Shown here: piece by piece, positions 1 to 8,013 of the stretch
Position numbering within the stretch: position 1 is the first letter of the stretch
Layout: every line of letters starts with the position of its first letter
Source: Tunturiibacter empetritectus
Lineage (GTDB): Bacteria > Acidobacteriota > Terriglobia > Terriglobales > Acidobacteriaceae
Assembly: GCF_013410875.1 (NCBI RefSeq)
Contig: NZ_JACCCU010000001.1
Coordinates: 1,054,001 to 1,118,000, forward strand
DNA length: 64,000 bases
Direction: 5' to 3'
Made by a program: the position numbers and the translations under genes
Notes under the pieces: model-generated
The model's database searches: none
Seen by the model: the letters and a program-made list of their open reading frames with translations, nothing else
Told to the model about the DNA's origin: nothing

Positions 1-1064
1 GCCTCACTCTCAACGAAGAAGTCGACGAAGTCACCGGCCTCAGCCGTCTTGTCGTCACCGACTCCTCCGATGAGAAGCGTCAGCCCGCCATCATCATCAA
101 GTCCGCTCAGGGCAACAAGCGTTACCTCATGCCTTCACGCGCTCACCTCATGGTGGCCGACGGCGACGAGATCTTCCCCGGCGACATCCTTGCCAAGATC
201 CCACGCGAAACCACGCGTACCAAGGACATCACCGGCGGTCTCCCACGCGTCGTCGAACTCTTCGAGGCCCGCAAGCCCCGCGACCCGGCAATCATCAGCA
301 AGATCGATGGTGTCGTTCGCTTCGGCGAAGTCTCGAAGGGCCAGCGCAAAGTCTACGTCACCGCCGACAACGGTCAGGAAGAGGAGTACAGCGTTCCCCG
401 CGGTACTTACGTCAACGTGCAGGAAGGCGAACGCCTCCGTGCCGGTGATGCTCTGATCGACGGTCCCCGCAACCCGCACGACATTCTGGAAGTTCTCGGC
501 GAGCGCGCACTCCAGCAGTACCTCGTCAACGAAATCCAGGAAGTCTACCGGCTCCAGGGCGTTACCATCTCCGACAAGCACATCGAAACCATCGTTCGTC
601 AGATGCTTCGCTGGGTCAAGATCGAAGAAGTCGGTGACACCAGCTTCCTCGTCGATCAGCAGACCGACCGCTTCCGCTTCAACGCCGAGAACCAGCGCGT
701 GTTGATGTCCGGCGGCAAGCCTGCCATCGGCCGTTCGCTCCTTCTCGGCATCACCAAGGCGTCGCTCTCGACCGACAGCTTCATCTCGGCCGCCAGCTTC
801 CAGGAGACCACCCGCGTACTCACTGAAGCCAGCATCAACGGCTCCATCGACACGCTCCGTGGCCTCAAGGAAAACGTCATCGTAGGCCGCCTCATCCCCG
901 CCGGAACCGGCATGGAGTACTACCGCAACGTCCAGCTCTCCCCAGAGCTGGAAGAAGCGGCAGCCCAGGTCCAGCAGGAAGTGGCATCCGCCATCGAAGC
1001 CGAAGAGCGCGAACTAGAACAGATGCGCATGGAAGGCGAACAAGAAGAACTAGCCGCCGAGTAG
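1..1064 (+). CDS. rpoC: RNA polymerase subunit beta-prime, C-terminal part
   Basis: This is the 3-prime end of the gene for the largest catalytic subunit of RNA polymerase. The frame enters from the left edge (first whole codon at base 3) and stops at 1062-1064, leaving about 353 C-terminal residues. Recognisable conserved stretches are [17 protein letters not shown], the segment around [21 protein letters not shown] and, near the end, [14 protein letters not shown], all in the order found in bacterial RpoC. The Glu-rich tail is a normal ending. The start and active-site region lie outside the window. The next genes differ sharply in base composition, so the conserved rpoB-rpoC unit ends here, at a strong terminator. 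Confidence 0.97.
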   Translation, partial: LTLNEEVDEVTGLSRLVVTDSSDEKRQPAIIIKSAQGNKRYLMPSRAHLMVADGDEIFPGDILAKIPRETTRTKDITGGLPRVVELFEARKPRDPAIISKIDGVVRFGEVSKGQRKVYVTADNGQEEEYSVPRGTYVNVQEGERLRAGDALIDGPRNPHDILEVLGERALQQYLVNEIQEVYRLQGVTISDKHIETIVRQMLRWVKIEEVGDTSFLVDQQTDRFRFNAENQRVLMSGGKPAIGRSLLLGITKASLSTDSFISAASFQETTRVLTEASINGSIDTLRGLKENVIVGRLIPAGTGMEYYRNVQLSPELEEAAAQVQQEVASAIEAEERELEQMRMEGEQEELAAE

Positions 1065-1102
1065 TACTTCGTACTGTTCTCGACGCTTCGCGTGAAACAA
1101 CA

Positions 1103-1138
1103 AACAACGGCAGAGCTTCGGCTCTGCCGTTGTTCTTT
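1103..1138 (+). terminator. rpoC terminator hairpin
   Basis: A perfect 14-bp stem (1103-1116 with 1121-1134) closes on a TTCG tetraloop and is followed by CTTT. It lies 38 bases after the rpoC stop. The UUCG-type loop and GC-rich stem fit an intrinsic terminator, although the T-run is short. Confidence 0.85.
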
Positions 1139-1231
1139 AATGCGTCGTAAGTCTAACGATTTAGGTTGCTTATTGGTTGATACCTTGTAAACTTACTGCG
1201 CACTCAAAACCATATTATCGAGGCGAATTTG

Positions 1232-1699
1232 ATGAGCACTACCGCTTCTTTCAACCTAAAAATCGGCAGCATTGACATTCAAGTTTCGGGCTCTGAGGAA
1301 TACCTCAAGGAGCAGATACCGATCGTTCTCGAGTATGTAAAGCCTCATGTGACTGGTATGGCTTCAGTGCCGCATACACCGGCAGCGGACAGACCGCATA
1401 CTACCCATAAAGAGATGGGCTTGAATACTATCGCAGCAAAGTTAGCAGTTAAATCTGGGACAGATTTAATTATGGCTGCAGTCATCGGCCTTTCACGGAA
1501 GGGAAAGTCAACCTCTTCCCGAAAAGAATTGATGGATGAGATGAAATTGGCTACTAGCTATTACAAAGTGACCTACGCTGGCAACATGACCTCATACCTA
1601 AAGACTTTGGTGACACAGCAACGACTCCTTGAGCAGTCAGCCGACAACTATGCATTGCCGGCTGCGGTTTTGACTGAACTGGATCAGAAGTTGTCATAG
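1232..1699 (+). CDS. Hypothetical protein with winged-helix-like C-terminus (first gene of a HEPN cassette)
   Basis: A 155-residue protein of no family I can name. The ATG at 1232 is chosen because GAGG lies 8 bases upstream; a TTG one codon earlier is less likely. The N-terminus (residues about 6-35) predicts a beta-beta-alpha unit with the motif IQVSGSEEYLKEQ, a pattern seen at the start of assorted small bacterial and archaeal proteins. Residues about 95-135 (KELMDEMKLATSYYK onward) look like a winged helix or other DNA-binding or adaptor fold. GC is near 42-47% in lines I counted, well below flanking rpoC. It sits 15 bases before the HEPN-like gene, so the two probably form one operon. 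An antitoxin or specificity role is inference only. Confidence 0.7.
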   Translation: MSTTASFNLKIGSIDIQVSGSEEYLKEQIPIVLEYVKPHVTGMASVPHTPAADRPHTTHKEMGLNTIAAKLAVKSGTDLIMAAVIGLSRKGKSTSSRKELMDEMKLATSYYKVTYAGNMTSYLKTLVTQQRLLEQSADNYALPAAVLTELDQKLS

Positions 1700-1714
1700 A
1701 AGCACGAACGTTGA

Positions 1715-2491
1715 ATGTCACCTATGATTTCCAAACTTGCACTTAACGATGTACCAGACGTTCTGCGTAAGCCACTTCTAGTGGAGTACAAAAGGATTAT
1801 TGGAAACTATCTCGAACGAAACTGGTTGGCCTCAGAGCTAAGCGGCGGTCGTTTTGCCGAACTTGTGTTCGCAATTCTTGAAGGATATGCCACAAAAAGC
1901 TATCCCACTAAGATTCCTCCGAAGCCAAGAGACTTTGTGGCAGCATGCAAGAAGTTAGAGAGTTACACGAACGTACCTCGAAGTTTTCAGATTCTTCTCC
2001 CTCGGCTTTTGCCGGTTCTTTATGAAGTCAGAAATAATCGTGATGTAGGGCACGTGGGCGGGGACGTCAATTCAAATTTCATGGACGCTTCGGCCGTTGT
2101 CGCAATGGCGAAATGGACCCTCGCAGAGTTAGTGCGTGTGTTTCACAAGTTAGAGATAAAAGAAGCCCAACAGCTCGCAGACTCCTTGGCGGAGAGAACC
2201 CTGCCAGTTCTCTGGAAGAGCGACAAAACGGTCAGAGTTTTGAACAATAAGTTGACGTTCAGCGAACAAATCCTACTTCTCAGCTCGGACGCAAAAGGAG
2301 CATTGCCTTTGCAAAACTTGATGAGTTCGCTTGATTGCACCAATAAGAGCTACATGAAAAAAATATTGAAGACTCTGCATGATTCAAGGCTCGTCGAATT
2401 CGACCCCTTAGCATCGATGGTGACTATCACGCCCAAAGGTTCGCAAGAATCAGAGAAAATTATAGGCAACATGACCGATCCAACAATCTAA
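1715..2491 (+). CDS. HEPN/Abi-like protein with C-terminal winged helix
   Basis: A 258-residue, mostly alpha-helical protein. Residues 104-113 read EVRNNRDVGH, which fits the R-x4-6-H signature of HEPN ribonucleases (R106, H113). It resembles the RN..D.GH motif of the abortive-infection C-terminal (Abi_C) HEPN group and is followed by GGDVN and a helix rich in A, W and L. Residues about 180-250 (LPLQNLMSSLDCTNKSYMKK onward) look like a winged helix-turn-helix. HEPN proteins are commonly RNases in toxin-antitoxin and anti-phage systems; that this one cleaves RNA is inference. An alternative start is the ATG at 1724. GC is low compared with neighbours, suggesting acquisition by transfer. Confidence 0.7.
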   Translation: MSPMISKLALNDVPDVLRKPLLVEYKRIIGNYLERNWLASELSGGRFAELVFAILEGYATKSYPTKIPPKPRDFVAACKKLESYTNVPRSFQILLPRLLPVLYEVRNNRDVGHVGGDVNSNFMDASAVVAMAKWTLAELVRVFHKLEIKEAQQLADSLAERTLPVLWKSDKTVRVLNNKLTFSEQILLLSSDAKGALPLQNLMSSLDCTNKSYMKKILKTLHDSRLVEFDPLASMVTITPKGSQESEKIIGNMTDPTI

Positions 2492-2503
2492 TCCATCTAA
2501 AAT

Positions 2504-2526
2504 GGGCGGGTGGCCCATACATAAAA
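2504..2526 (+). repeat. 23-bp direct repeat, left copy
   Basis: Bases 2504-2526 (beginning GGGCGGGTGGCCCATAC) are identical to 3338-3360. The pair brackets the outer-membrane protein gene at 2648-3238 in the same orientation. Confidence 0.9.
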
Positions 2527-2540
2527 TCTACCGATACATC

Positions 2541-2600
2541 GGGTGCCCCATTCATGCAGTCTCACCGCATGAGTGGGTATTCGCGCCAAGCGCGAACCGC
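2541..2600 (+). repeat. Dispersed intergenic repeat, copy R1
   Basis: This is a roughly 60-bp element starting GGGTGCCCCATTCATG and ending with AAGCGCGAACCGC. An internal imperfect inverted repeat (CCCATTCATG against CATGAGTGGG) could form a hairpin. Related copies occur at 4285-4350 and 7933-7992. On the reverse strand it encodes the peptide PTHAVRLHEWGT, which often leads to spurious gene calls. Confidence 0.85.
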
Positions 2601-2647
2601 TTTTTAGCAGCCGTTTGGAGTTACCGCGATGGACGAGTGATAAAACT

Positions 2648-3238
2648 TCAGAGCTTGTGGGAGCGTTTGTGGAGATGATATACGAGGCCTGCATCCAGGA
2701 AAGCGGAAGCAACACCTTGATTTGAAGCACCCGCGACTGCTCCTAATTCAACGGCCCGAAGATCGAAGGAATCACTCAGGCGAACATCAAGGCCGCCGGC
2801 GAACTCCACGCCGCCACTGGTAAATCGTGTGGGTTGTGTTGTGAGATCTTCGGCAGCAGGGCCCGTAATGTCGTTGATCTTGAAAGTCGAGGTGACCACT
2901 CCGCCTCCGAGCAGGAAATAAGGCCGAAGGACGACGCGTTCCGGCACGAACCCGATTCGTAGAGCCGCCGCCGCTAAGGCTCCTCCCCGAGAGCCAACAC
3001 CGTAGGAGCCGCGGACATCCACTCCAGCGGTCAGGCGACTCTGTATCGGGAAGTTATAGAAGACGCCACCGACGAATCCACCTGTGTCACTCTTCGCCGC
3101 ATAGTTGTTGTTGTTTTGGAAGCCATAATCGACAAGCGCGACCGATCCGTAGATTGATGTCTGCGCAATGGCATTCTGTTCGAGAACTAAGAGGGGAAGC
3201 AGAGCGAGTAACGGCGTGAAGCAGCGAAAGAGGGTCAC
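2648..3238 (-). CDS. Outer-membrane beta-barrel protein
   Basis: A 196-residue exported protein. The GTG start is supported by AAGGAA five bases upstream. Residues 1-25 form a signal peptide ending in AIAQ. The mature part alternates hydrophobic and polar residues typical of an OmpA-like or Opacity-type eight-strand barrel: a YGSVALVDYGF first strand, VGGVFYNFP, LRPYFLLGGGVV and a final strand FLDAGLVYHLHK. The substrate or function cannot be told from the sequence. It is a single gene transcribed toward the HEPN cassette and enclosed by two identical 23-bp direct repeats, so it may be a mobile or duplicated cassette. Confidence 0.7.
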   Translation of the reverse strand: MTLFRCFTPLLALLPLLVLEQNAIAQTSIYGSVALVDYGFQNNNNYAAKSDTGGFVGGVFYNFPIQSRLTAGVDVRGSYGVGSRGGALAAAALRIGFVPERVVLRPYFLLGGGVVTSTFKINDITGPAAEDLTTQPTRFTSGGVEFAGGLDVRLSDSFDLRAVELGAVAGASNQGVASAFLDAGLVYHLHKRSHKL

Positions 3239-3337
3239 CAGGTTCCTTATGTCGGGGCGTTGAGTTCAACATGACTCACGAGTTGCAAGCGAAGTATATC
3301 CATCAATGTCGATAGCCGAAATGACCTGATCGTGGCA

Positions 3338-3360
3338 GGGCGGGTGGCCCATACATAAAA
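3338..3360 (+). repeat. 23-bp direct repeat, right copy
   Basis: This is an exact copy of 2504-2526, 834 bases downstream and in the same orientation. It lies between the divergent starts of the barrel protein and the ArsR regulator. Confidence 0.9.
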
Positions 3361-3401
3361 CTTCCTAGGAACATTCGCGGCACACGCCAAAAACTCTATT
3401 C

Positions 3402-3429
3402 TTGACAATAAGCATACACTTATATAAGT
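3402..3429 (+). promoter_or_regulatory. Promoter and operator of the ArsR-SRPBCC operon
   Basis: TTGACA at 3402-3407 is a consensus -35 box, followed after 15 bases by TATAAG (3423-3428) as a probable -10. A perfect 12-bp palindrome ACTTATATAAGT (3418-3429) covers the -10 and is a natural binding site for the ArsR repressor encoded 9 bases later. There is no clear ribosome-binding site before the ATG at 3438, so the transcript may be nearly leaderless. Confidence 0.65.
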
Positions 3430-3437
3430 AAATACCT

Positions 3438-3776
3438 ATGGAATGCCTCGATACCAAATTCGCCGCCTTAGCTGATCCAACGCGTCGTGCGATCCTGGCG
3501 CGACTCTCGCTGGGAGAGGCTACCGTCAATGAACTGGCAAGTCCCTTCGAGATGTCGCAACCGGCGATCTCGCAACACCTCAAGGTGCTTGAAGAAGCTG
3601 GGCTGATCATCCGCCGGGTCGAAGGTACAAAGCGCCCTCGCCGTCTCGCAAAAGAGGGTATCGAAGCTATGGATCAATGGCTTGGAATGCTCCACACTGC
3701 GCTTGAGAAAAACTACGACCGGTTGGACAGCGTTCTAGCCGGTACCAACATACAGAAGAAAGGAAAAAAGCGATGA
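3438..3776 (+). CDS. ArsR-family winged-helix transcriptional regulator
   Basis: A 112-residue regulator. The typical ArsR opening FAALADPTRRAILARLS is followed by the recognition region FEMSQPAISQHLKVLEEAGL (residues about 36-55) and a beta-wing around RRVEGTKRPRR. No metal-binding ELCVCD-type cysteines are present, so it belongs to the non-metal group that is usually paired with SRPBCC (AHSA1) proteins. The stop overlaps the start of the SRPBCC gene by 4 bases (ATGA), giving translational coupling. Autoregulation through the palindrome in its own promoter is likely by analogy with the family. Confidence 0.93.
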   Translation: MECLDTKFAALADPTRRAILARLSLGEATVNELASPFEMSQPAISQHLKVLEEAGLIIRRVEGTKRPRRLAKEGIEAMDQWLGMLHTALEKNYDRLDSVLAGTNIQKKGKKR

Positions 3777-4237
3777 GCAAAATGACATTGAAGACCGAAG
3801 GCGATACGCATGTAATCGTGACGAGGCGCTTTGCTGCCATGCCGGAAGCGGTGTATCGCGCCCACACCGATCCGAAGTTGTTACAAAAGTGGCTGCTCGG
3901 CCCTGAAGGCTGGAGCATGCCTGTCTGCATCAATGACGCGAAGCCCGGAGGGAAGTTTCACTACGAGTGGACGAACGGCAAAGGCGCAGGATTCCACATC
4001 ACCGGTGAGTATCTTGAAGTGAACCCGTTCAGCAGAATCGTGCATGTCGAACGCATGTTCCTGCCGGAGCCAACACCGGACAACCACGTTGAAACCACCT
4101 TCGAACGCGACGGGGAAGGAACGTTGATGACGATCCGGATGACACTGCCTGATGAGAAAACGCGAGCAACTATGCTGGCGTCAGGCATGGAGCACGGTAT
4201 GGAAGCGAGCTACGTGCGCCTCGAAGCAATGATCTAG
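3773..4237 (+). CDS. SRPBCC / AHSA1 domain protein
   Basis: A 154-residue single-domain protein of the START-like SRPBCC superfamily (activator of Hsp90 ATPase homologue 1-like). Signatures are ITRRF-like VIVTRRFAAMPEAVYRAHTDP, the WLLGPEGW segment and GGKFHYEW, ending with the helix MEHGMEASYVRLEAM that closes the hydrophobic cavity. A Shine-Dalgarno AAGGAAA precedes the ATG. It is coupled to the preceding ArsR gene; such pairs are widespread and the SRPBCC partner probably binds a small hydrophobic ligand. The ligand itself is unknown. Confidence 0.92.
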   Translation: MSKMTLKTEGDTHVIVTRRFAAMPEAVYRAHTDPKLLQKWLLGPEGWSMPVCINDAKPGGKFHYEWTNGKGAGFHITGEYLEVNPFSRIVHVERMFLPEPTPDNHVETTFERDGEGTLMTIRMTLPDEKTRATMLASGMEHGMEASYVRLEAMI

Positions 4238-4284
4238 CGTGCTTGGCGCGCGAATCGCGCATGAGAGACACAACGAACGTGCCC

Positions 4285-4350
4285 GGGTGCCCATATCTCG
4301 ATTCCTATCTCGACTTCCTGATGTGGGCATTCACGCTGGCGCGAACCGCC
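4285..4350 (+). repeat. Dispersed intergenic repeat, copy R3 (diverged)
   Basis: It starts GGGTGCCCATATCTCG and ends TGGGCATTCACGCTGGCGCG, matching the ends of R1 and R2 but with a different middle. It lies between two SRPBCC genes. Confidence 0.7.
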
Positions 4351-4402
4351 TCTTCACTTCTATACTGGCGGCTCACTTCCCAGGAAAACGTAAGGAGCCA
4401 CT

Positions 4403-4933
4403 ATGTTCAAAACCCTTGGTCTCATCCTTGTTCTGGCTGTCGTTGTCGTTCTTCTTCTAGCGTTCACCAAGCCGAGCACCTTCCGAGTAGAGCGTTCCAC
4501 CACCATCACCGCACAACCCGAAAAGATCTCCTCCCTCATCGACGACTTTCATCAATGGGACGCTTGGTCGCCCTGGGCTAAGCTCGACCCCAACATGAAG
4601 ACCACCTACTCCGGCCCACCCAGCGGCGTCGGCTCCATCTACGAGTGGGAAGGGAACAGCAAAGTGGGCAAGGGCCGCATGGAGATCCTCTCCGTTGAAC
4701 CTGCAAAGACCACCGTCAAAATCGACTTCCTCAAGCCCTTCGAAGGTCACAACATTGCCGACTTCGAGCTCGAACCACAAGGCTCCGCAACCCGCGTCAA
4801 CTGGATCATGAACGGCCCGATGAATCTCTTCCCCGGCAAACTTATGAGCGTCTTCACCACCATGGACAAGATGATCGGTCCCGACTTCGACAAAGGTCTC
4901 GCCAATCTGAAAGCAGCTGCGGAACATCCATAG
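4403..4933 (+). CDS. Membrane-anchored SRPBCC family protein
   Basis: A 176-residue protein with one N-terminal membrane helix (residues about 3-22, rich in L and V) and then a polyketide cyclase/dehydrase-like SRPBCC domain: FRVERSTTITAQPEKISSLI, DFHQWDAWSPWAKLDP, WEGNSKVGKGRMEI, and the terminal helix with GPDFDKGLANLKAAAE. AAGGAG seven bases before the ATG gives a confident start. The domain probably faces the periplasm and binds a lipophilic ligand, by family analogy. It has its own promoter region containing repeat R3 and does not overlap its neighbours. Confidence 0.9.
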   Translation: MFKTLGLILVLAVVVVLLLAFTKPSTFRVERSTTITAQPEKISSLIDDFHQWDAWSPWAKLDPNMKTTYSGPPSGVGSIYEWEGNSKVGKGRMEILSVEPAKTTVKIDFLKPFEGHNIADFELEPQGSATRVNWIMNGPMNLFPGKLMSVFTTMDKMIGPDFDKGLANLKAAAEHP

Positions 4934-5012
4934 TCGCCAGCGGCAGGAGAGGCTTCGCGTCCCGGATTTAGCGTGGAAGTATTGGTGACAAAACCGTCAG
5001 TGACGCCATCTT

Positions 5013-6044
5013 TCACATCGTGAGAACCACGCGGAACTGTGCGTGGCCGCTCATCATTCGCGCATAAGCCTCGGCCGCTTTTTCAAGCGGATAGGTTTCA
5101 ATCATGGGTCGTACGCCGGTCAGTTCGGCGAAGCGCAGTGTATCTTCCGAGTCTGTCGGTATTCCCGAGGCCCAGCCTTGAATCGTTCGACTCGCACTAA
5201 TCAACTGGAACGGTGTCACCTCAATCGGATCAGAGGTGGCGCCGATCACCATGAGCTTGCCGTTCGGCCCCAGGCCATTGATGAGCTCAGACATAGACTT
5301 CGAGTTGGGAGCAGTCGCCAGAATCACCTTTGCCCCGCCCAGCTTCTGCAACTCCTCTGCAGCATTCGTAGATTTGCTGTCGATGTACACATTTGCTCCG
5401 AGCTTCTTTGCGAGCGCCTCGTTCTCCGGTCCGCGTCCAATCGCCGCAACGTTGTAGCCGAACTTGCTCGCAAACTGAATTCCAAGGTGACCCAGGCCGC
5501 CGATACCTTGCACCGCAACCAGGTCACTCGGTAGCGCACCGCTGTGCCGCAGCGCATTGAAGGTCGTAATTCCGGCGCAGAGCAAAGGTGCCGCTTCAAC
5601 GTCGCTCAGACTCTCTGGTATCGCTACCAGAGCCTCCACAGGAGCCACCATGTACTGTTGGTATCCACCGTCATAGCTAATGCCCGGAATCTTCATATTC
5701 TGGCAGTTGCCAAAATCCCCTCGCCGGCACGAGAGACAGGTGCCATCATGCCCGCCATGCCAGCCGACCCCGACCCGCTGCCCCTGCTTCCACTCCGAAA
5801 CGCCGGCACCCGCCGCATCGACAACGCCGGCCACCTCATGCCCGGGAACGCGCGGATATTGAATTCCGGGCCACCCGCCCTCTTTCGTCAGTGCGTCACT
5901 GTGGCAGACACCACACGCCAGCACCTTGATCCGCACCTCTCCCGCACCGGGTTCAGGAATCTCACGCTCCACGATCTGGAAATCTGCCCCGGCAGCCGAT
6001 ACCTGCGCCACCTTCATCGTTCGTGCTGCGACAGCTGTTGTCAT
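5013..6044 (-). CDS. Zinc-dependent alcohol dehydrogenase
   Basis: A 343-residue medium-chain NAD(P)-dependent alcohol dehydrogenase. The catalytic zinc site is seen as CGVCHSD (Cys near residue 45) and GHEVAGVV (His-Glu near 69-70). The structural zinc loop reads GGHDGTCLSCRRGDFGNC: three cysteines are present and the usual first cysteine appears as Asp. The Rossmann motif is GIGGLGHLGIQFA. AGGAGG lies just before the ATG. The family oxidises primary alcohols or reduces aldehydes; the physiological substrate is unknown. It is an isolated gene with no obvious operon partner. Confidence 0.93.
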   Translation of the reverse strand: MTTAVAARTMKVAQVSAAGADFQIVEREIPEPGAGEVRIKVLACGVCHSDALTKEGGWPGIQYPRVPGHEVAGVVDAAGAGVSEWKQGQRVGVGWHGGHDGTCLSCRRGDFGNCQNMKIPGISYDGGYQQYMVAPVEALVAIPESLSDVEAAPLLCAGITTFNALRHSGALPSDLVAVQGIGGLGHLGIQFASKFGYNVAAIGRGPENEALAKKLGANVYIDSKSTNAAEELQKLGGAKVILATAPNSKSMSELINGLGPNGKLMVIGATSDPIEVTPFQLISASRTIQGWASGIPTDSEDTLRFAELTGVRPMIETYPLEKAAEAYARMMSGHAQFRVVLTM

Positions 6045-6300
6045 GAATCCTCCTGGGAACGCCCAATCACGATTGTTGCAAACGTTTGATATCGGGCAGC
6101 CTGCTTCTCCCCGGTCTCGCCTTCGCGCAACAGATCGTCGACAAACCCTTCGATGCAGCCGCGGGCATTAGCGGATCGAAAAAAGAGTTTATCTCGTTGT
6201 AGAGTTGTATCGTCGCATGACCGGCACCGAGGCGTCTTCTCACGCACCTATGCTCACGGCCCGAAGGTCCGAGGCAAGCCGCAAACTCACTAGAGGATGA

Positions 6301-6981
6301 CTAAGAACGAAGCTTCCGCCGAACCACCCCACTTAACCCAAGCAGCCCTATCCCAAACAGCGCAAGGCTCGAAGGTTCAGGCACTGGCGAATAGTCCACC
6401 GTCAACTGCACCGTATAGGGAATCACCACCTGCCCACTGCCTCCCAGGTATCCCGCCCAGTTGGACCCCGGATTCAGAAGTGCAGACTGAATAAATCCCG
6501 TGAGCAGAAAATTCAGATCCTGAATGTTCGTCGATACCTTCTCCCCATTGACCGATGTCCCGCCAAGGAAGAGAAGGTCGACCGTCGCATCGGAGATCCC
6601 GGTTGTGCTGAACGTAGGCGCAACCGAAGGAAGCGAGTGATTGATCACCGTGCCAAATGGTGCTCCCGCGAACTCGTGTCCCGTCCCGATCACATGTGTG
6701 CTCGGCCCCGCGATCCCGACCGAAGCATCCTCGAAGACGCTCCCCGCCGGCAACAGAACCGACACATTCGAAAATGGAATGAGGACGTTCGTCGAGATGC
6801 TGGGATGGTCATTCAGGGACGGCTGTCCTTGAACACGATCGTATTGGCCGAAGAAGTTATCGTTGGGGCTGGACACATCGATGGTGGCGCTCGAATGAAC
6901 GGTCAGTTGGATACTATCCGCCAACGCGCCGTGTACAGGGAACGAAAGTGCAGCCGCTACAAACATCCAGGTGATTCGCAT
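6301..6981 (-). CDS. PEP-CTERM sorting-domain protein
   Basis: A 226-residue exported protein with a signal peptide (residues 1-21, ending HGALA) and a C-terminal PEP-CTERM tag VPEPSSLALFGIGLLGLSG followed by RRK. The tag is recognised by exosortase and anchors or releases proteins at the cell envelope. The middle has no recognised domain; it is rich in S, T, N and V and predicts beta structure. Two more PEP-CTERM-type proteins occur in the window (24186 and 39299), so the genome should encode an exosortase elsewhere. A 256-base gap containing no evident gene separates it from the dehydrogenase gene. Confidence 0.9.
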   Translation of the reverse strand: MRITWMFVAAALSFPVHGALADSIQLTVHSSATIDVSSPNDNFFGQYDRVQGQPSLNDHPSISTNVLIPFSNVSVLLPAGSVFEDASVGIAGPSTHVIGTGHEFAGAPFGTVINHSLPSVAPTFSTTGISDATVDLLFLGGTSVNGEKVSTNIQDLNFLLTGFIQSALLNPGSNWAGYLGGSGQVVIPYTVQLTVDYSPVPEPSSLALFGIGLLGLSGVVRRKLRS

Positions 6982-7197
6982 TAATAAAGTCCTCTACAAC
7001 AGATGGGGAGGAGACTCATCTTGCCAGCATTCAAGGCACGTAGCATGCCAAAGTTACGCGTTCAATACAAAAGAAAGCGCGGCAAGACGCCCGTCTTGTG
7101 TGCAAAAGTATGCATAAAATAGTGGAGTTTTAGGCCTACTACGGTTACTTTTCGAAACCATCGGCATACGCGAATCAAATTCGTACTCACGCACGAA

Positions 7198-7767
7198 TCA
7201 CGAGCCGTATCCCGGACCACGCGCCCCGCACTCCTTCCAGATCCTCTCCCAGTTCCAGATCCCGTCCGACGCCTCATACGGTAGAGGAGATCCCACCTGA
7301 TGCGCCAGCATACAAATTTGCCCGCGATGATGCGCCTCATGAGCCAGCATGTAGCACAGCATCTCCACGCCAACCGGCCACGACGGAGCCCAGCCGTCTC
7401 GGCGAAACCTCTCGATGCTCCCGCCACCCTCGCGCAGCGCCTCTGCCAGCATCTCCCCGCAGCGAGCAGCACTCTCGGCCAAACCACCACGGGCTTGCTC
7501 CGGCGTGCAGCGCGCACGGTTCAGCAGTGCAGGAACCTTCAGGTGCGGAGCCGTAAGCCGGACCCACTTGCAGCGGACGTTATGCATATGCGTGAAGATC
7601 GCAGCAATGGTGCGCGTCTTTCCCAGCGGTTTAGCTCTCCACGCCGCAGCATCAAGATGTTCGATCAGCATCTGGTTCATGCGATCGTTAGCCGCAAACA
7701 TCCGGACGGCCGCACCGCCGAGTTGAGTGTCAAGTTGAGCGTGAACCTCGTTGGAATGTGTGGTCAC
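7198..7767 (-). CDS. DinB-family metal-dependent protein
   Basis: A 189-residue four-helix bundle protein of the DinB/YfiT superfamily. The metal-binding histidines are visible as FTHMHNVR (near residue 60) and LAHEAHHRGQICMLAHQ (near 145), the latter being the hallmark of the family. The start is a GTG with AGGAG eight bases upstream. Family members act as thiol-dependent transferases or stress-response proteins; the specific activity is unknown. The C-terminal WNWERIWKECG is also typical. Repeat R2 lies downstream of the neighbouring DUF418 gene, in the gap between the two. Confidence 0.88.
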   Translation of the reverse strand: MTTHSNEVHAQLDTQLGGAAVRMFAANDRMNQMLIEHLDAAAWRAKPLGKTRTIAAIFTHMHNVRCKWVRLTAPHLKVPALLNRARCTPEQARGGLAESAARCGEMLAEALREGGGSIERFRRDGWAPSWPVGVEMLCYMLAHEAHHRGQICMLAHQVGSPLPYEASDGIWNWERIWKECGARGPGYGS

Positions 7768-7932
7768 GTCGCCTGCTCCTGGCCATGTAGTACTTCCGGA
7801 CCCATAGTACTTCCAGCCATCACGTAAACACGAGGAACAGACGCCGCCGAACCGCCTCTCTCAGCATCGACGAAAGATAGCGGATCAGATTGGCGGCGCG
7901 CCCGCAGATGAAGTTCTTAGTACCAAGAGTGT

Positions 7933-7992
7933 GGGTGCCCCATTCATGGCGCCTTATGCCATGAGTGGGCATTCGCACTCCGCGCGAACCGT
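7933..7992 (+). repeat. Dispersed intergenic repeat, copy R2
   Basis: It starts GGGTGCCCCATTCATGGCG and ends ATTCGCACTCCGCGCGAACC, in the same layout as R1, with the inverted pair CATTCATGGC / GCCATGAGTG around a short loop. It lies between the DinB gene and the end of the DUF418 gene. Confidence 0.85.
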
Positions 7993-8013
7993 TTTCACCG
8001 CGCTGCAACACCG

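Noticed and set aside
2497..2730. Minus-strand frame of 77 codons containing PTHAVRLHEWGT
   Set aside because: It is the translation of dispersed repeat R1; the same peptide arises from R2. It is not a gene.
6041..6247. Minus-strand frame of 68 codons upstream of the alcohol dehydrogenase
   Set aside because: No motif, no ribosome site, and it would overlap the dehydrogenase start.
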